20,242 bases of DNA from Plantago elongata. Taxonomy: Eukaryota; Streptophyta; Magnoliopsida; Lamiales; Plantaginaceae. Both the position numbers and the translations under genes were made by a program. The stretch covers positions 1 through 20,242 of the forward strand of contig JAYMSP010003315.1 of NCBI GenBank assembly GCA_036897095.1, in the 5' to 3' direction. Of the stretch, positions 17,825 to 20,242 are shown piece by piece. Within the stretch, counting starts at the first letter, position 1, and every line of letters begins with the position of its first letter. The notes under the pieces are model-generated. The model ran no database searches. It had not been told where the DNA came from and saw only the letters and a list, made by a program, of their open reading frames with translations.

Positions 17825-20242
17825 TCAATGGGTGTCAACTCTCTTGCAGTCTTCAACATATTCATAAAGTAACATTCTGACAGAGAGCTCTGTCTTTCTG
17901 GCTAGCTCACAAACTTCCTTGTAAGATTTAACAAAGTTCTTAACCCATAGGTATTTTTCCCATACACATGCATGGTTTACCTTCAGCAATGACAACTGAT
18001 GATACTTGTAAATTTCCTCCAAGTATACAATGTCATCCAAATATTGATCCTTTGTCATGTAATGACTCACAAGCTTCAACAAACACCTAGTCTGTTCTGT
18101 CTGCTGAGAGTAACATCCAATTTCCTGGTCTTGTGTATCTCATCAAGCTTGGGATAAGGGCATATAAAATCCATTGGCTTTTTCATAGCCTCAGTCCTGA
18201 CATAAACCTCAAAATCAAGCCACTTGCGAGTATTTGCTGGATTTAGAAGAGTAGGCTTGTTGGTTCTCCATGCCATCATTTGTTTGTAGATAGTTTCTGG
18301 AAATTTTTTGTTCAATAGCAGATGTTGTAGGTCAAGTATCCTATAATCATTCTGAAGATGTGTGCATCTATAGGCTGATTGACTATCATTAGTCTTAATA
18401 TACTCAATCTGGACAGCAACTGGTCTTTCTTATTCTTTGTTTAGAACTCTACCAAACTGTAAGTCCATGTGCCCTTTTCTGTTCAGTCCTTTCTCCAGTT
18501 CTACTTGCTTTCTGGGGATTGTGCTGGAAGATCCACCTTGGAATGACTTGGTATTTCCAAAAGAAGTTCTGGTAGCAGCCATTGGTGGTTCAGCTAGGCT
18601 ATCCACTTTCTTTCTCTTGTGAAGTGGATGCTCATCTGTGTCAGTCTCATCATCATCATCATCATTGAAGTTTCTTATTGGAGACTTACAGGTTTCCTGA
18701 CCTCTGATTTGTCCTTCTTCTTGTTGTTCTTCAAAAGGTGTATCTCCTTAAGATATAGCAAGGGCCTTAAACCCCTAGTTATCATGCTTCTAAGCCTTGT
18801 TGATGTTCTAACTTTGGTTTCTGGAACCACGAGTTCTTCGGAAGGTGTGTCCTTTTCTGGAACTTGACTTGTGGAGGGAGGTAATTGTTTTCTCTTCCTT
18901 CATCTACCTCTCTAGGCAGGTTGATTCTCCTCCCCCATAGTCATGAGTGACTGACTCAAACTTACGTAAGAGTGAGAAAGCGACTCAAAGTTCTTCTGTA
19001 GATTTTTGTGAACTTGGAAAAGCTTCTGGACTTCATTTATGAGTTCTTGATTTTCTCGAAAGAGTAACTGCTCCTTTTGGTTCACCTCTTCTAATGGACA
19101 ATATATGGCCTCTGTTTTCTGAGTAGCATAGTAAGCTTCCTCAAGTGACTTATTTGCATTGCTGCAATCTTCATCCCTGTCCATGCATAGATCTTTCCGA
19201 GACAATGCAATGCTAGTGGCTCGGTGAAGTAAGAGCTTAGCTATCGTCTTTAGGTTAGATGGTACAGATGAATGTACTTGGGACTCTTCAACAACTAGCT
19301 CCGATCGCAGTTTAGCAAACACAGGCCAAGAAATTTACCATCTCTAGAAGTAAAGGCTGGTGATATGTGGAGCAAGAAATTCTCTTTAGTAATGGGAGAG
19401 AAGAATTGCATCCTCTTATGGAGCCATATTCTGTGTCTCATCATCGTCAGTGCTCACAAGGATGTGATCGTCCTGATCATTGTAGTTGAGCTTAACAACC
19501 ATTTTACCTTTACCTTTGGTGCTGTCTTTATGAGATGATGGAATGTTAGGTCTATCTGATGTAGCCTTAACATCATGCTCTGTATCTTCTATCACCAGAG
19601 TGTCCAACTCTGCAGTTGTGGCATCGATATCTTTCTTCATTTGTAGCTTTTCAGCAAGGAGTGTCTTCTCCTTAACATTCTCTGCCTCAATTATCAACAA
19701 TTGGGCTTCATTAGCTTCAATCCGAGATTGGTACTCGTGAATGAGCTTGCTTTCTTCTTCCAACAATTCTTTGAGTCTTGTGACTTTGGATTCAACAGCC
19801 TGTAGGTCTTTAGATGGGTCGACTTGTTGATTTTGATCGTTTGAGTTCTATTGGTTTTGTTGGTCATGTTGGCCAGCTGGAGGGGGTGAATTTTGTGATG
19901 ATGGTGGGTCTCTCTGAGTAGAGTACTGAGCAGGTGGAATCCATGTTCCGGCATTTCCTTGTGCCATTCCACCAGTCCCTGGTGAAGGCCATCTTCATCG
20001 TCAAATTGATTATCACCGCCTTCTGGATGTTCAGGAGAGGAATCTTCATCGTTCTCATCAGTATCTCCTCTTCATTCGAAACCAAGCTGATGACAGTGGA
20101 AAGTGTAATTCTCTGCTCGTTTACTTCCTCCTGTTCAGGGGGATAAACTCTGAATGCTTGGGGCAAAGTAGGATTAAGTGTCATCTGCCACTGGTCTCTT
20201 CATTGGCAGCATTGAATGCATCCATCAGCTTCTTCCCAACGT
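17825..20242 (-). pseudogene. Frameshifted unrecognised gene encoding acidic, low-complexity and coiled-coil protein
   Basis: I do not recognise the family. Read from the right edge, consecutive minus-strand frames join in order. They begin LMDAFNAANEETSG, then an NPTLPQAF...EEVNEQR segment and an acidic stretch. A Pro/Gln-rich linker (PPSSQNSPPPAGQHDQQNQ) follows, then a Glu/Lys-rich coiled coil at about 19416-19810 containing LKELLEEESKLIHEYQSRIE. A second coiled coil lies at 18912-19322 (LFRENQELINEVQKLF). Next come an Asp-run segment with KR-rich stretches at about 18440-18890 and two Trp/Tyr-containing segments: KWLDFEVYVRTEAMKK at 18076-18315 and YLEEIYKYHQLSLLKVNHA at 17825-18082. At least five frame changes and some stops interrupt it. 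The 5' part is outside the window. A repeat-associated or retrotransposon accessory ORF is possible but unproven. Confidence 0.5.

Noticed and set aside
19543..19740. 65-codon plus-strand open frame
   Set aside because: It is antisense to the Glu/Lys-rich coiled coil on the minus strand.
1..20242. tRNA, rRNA or CRISPR features
   Set aside because: No clover-leaf candidates, no rRNA-like segments and no regularly spaced identical repeats were seen on either strand.

Overview
This is nuclear DNA from a flowering plant, probably a eudicot. It has AT-rich intergenic DNA, genes with many GT-AG introns, and a dense scatter of plant transposon remnants (CACTA/En-Spm, Helitron, LINE, Stowaway-like MITEs). 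Protein resemblance (a BOR1-like borate exporter and a NIP5;1/NIP6;1-like boric acid channel) places it among eudicots. I cannot name the species.

Layout. Bases 1-800 are the 3' end of a CACTA transposon: the C-terminal end of a transposase-type ORF followed by subterminal CGTCGC repeats. Bases 800-3550 are AT-rich and gene-free apart from one MITE. Bases 3777-5352 (minus strand) hold a decayed Helitron-type PIF1-like helicase. A second MITE lies just ahead of the first host gene. Bases 6518-10045 (plus strand) are an 11-exon boron transporter gene with every splice junction recognisable but three small frameshifting indels. Bases 11047-14898 (plus strand) are a NIP-type aquaporin of the boric acid channel class. 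It has a frameshift in exon 3, one whole exon apparently missing, a 2.7-kb interval full of repeats, and a damaged last exon. Bases 15400-15930 (minus strand) are a LINE tail. Bases 16797-17597 are the 5' end of a second CACTA element with striking palindromes. Bases 17820-20242 (minus strand) hold a frameshift-ridden ORF series encoding acidic, low-complexity and coiled-coil protein that I do not recognise.

The main point of interest is the pairing of two boron-transport genes, about 1 kb apart and in the same orientation: a BOR-type borate exporter and a NIP-II-type boric acid channel. In plants these two protein types act together in directional boron movement, with the channel giving entry and BOR giving export. 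Genomic adjacency would be a physical cluster of a two-step transport pathway. Both copies carry lesions. Either this is a decaying cluster, or part of the damage is residual assembly indels; the missing NIP exon and the TE decay argue for at least some real decay.
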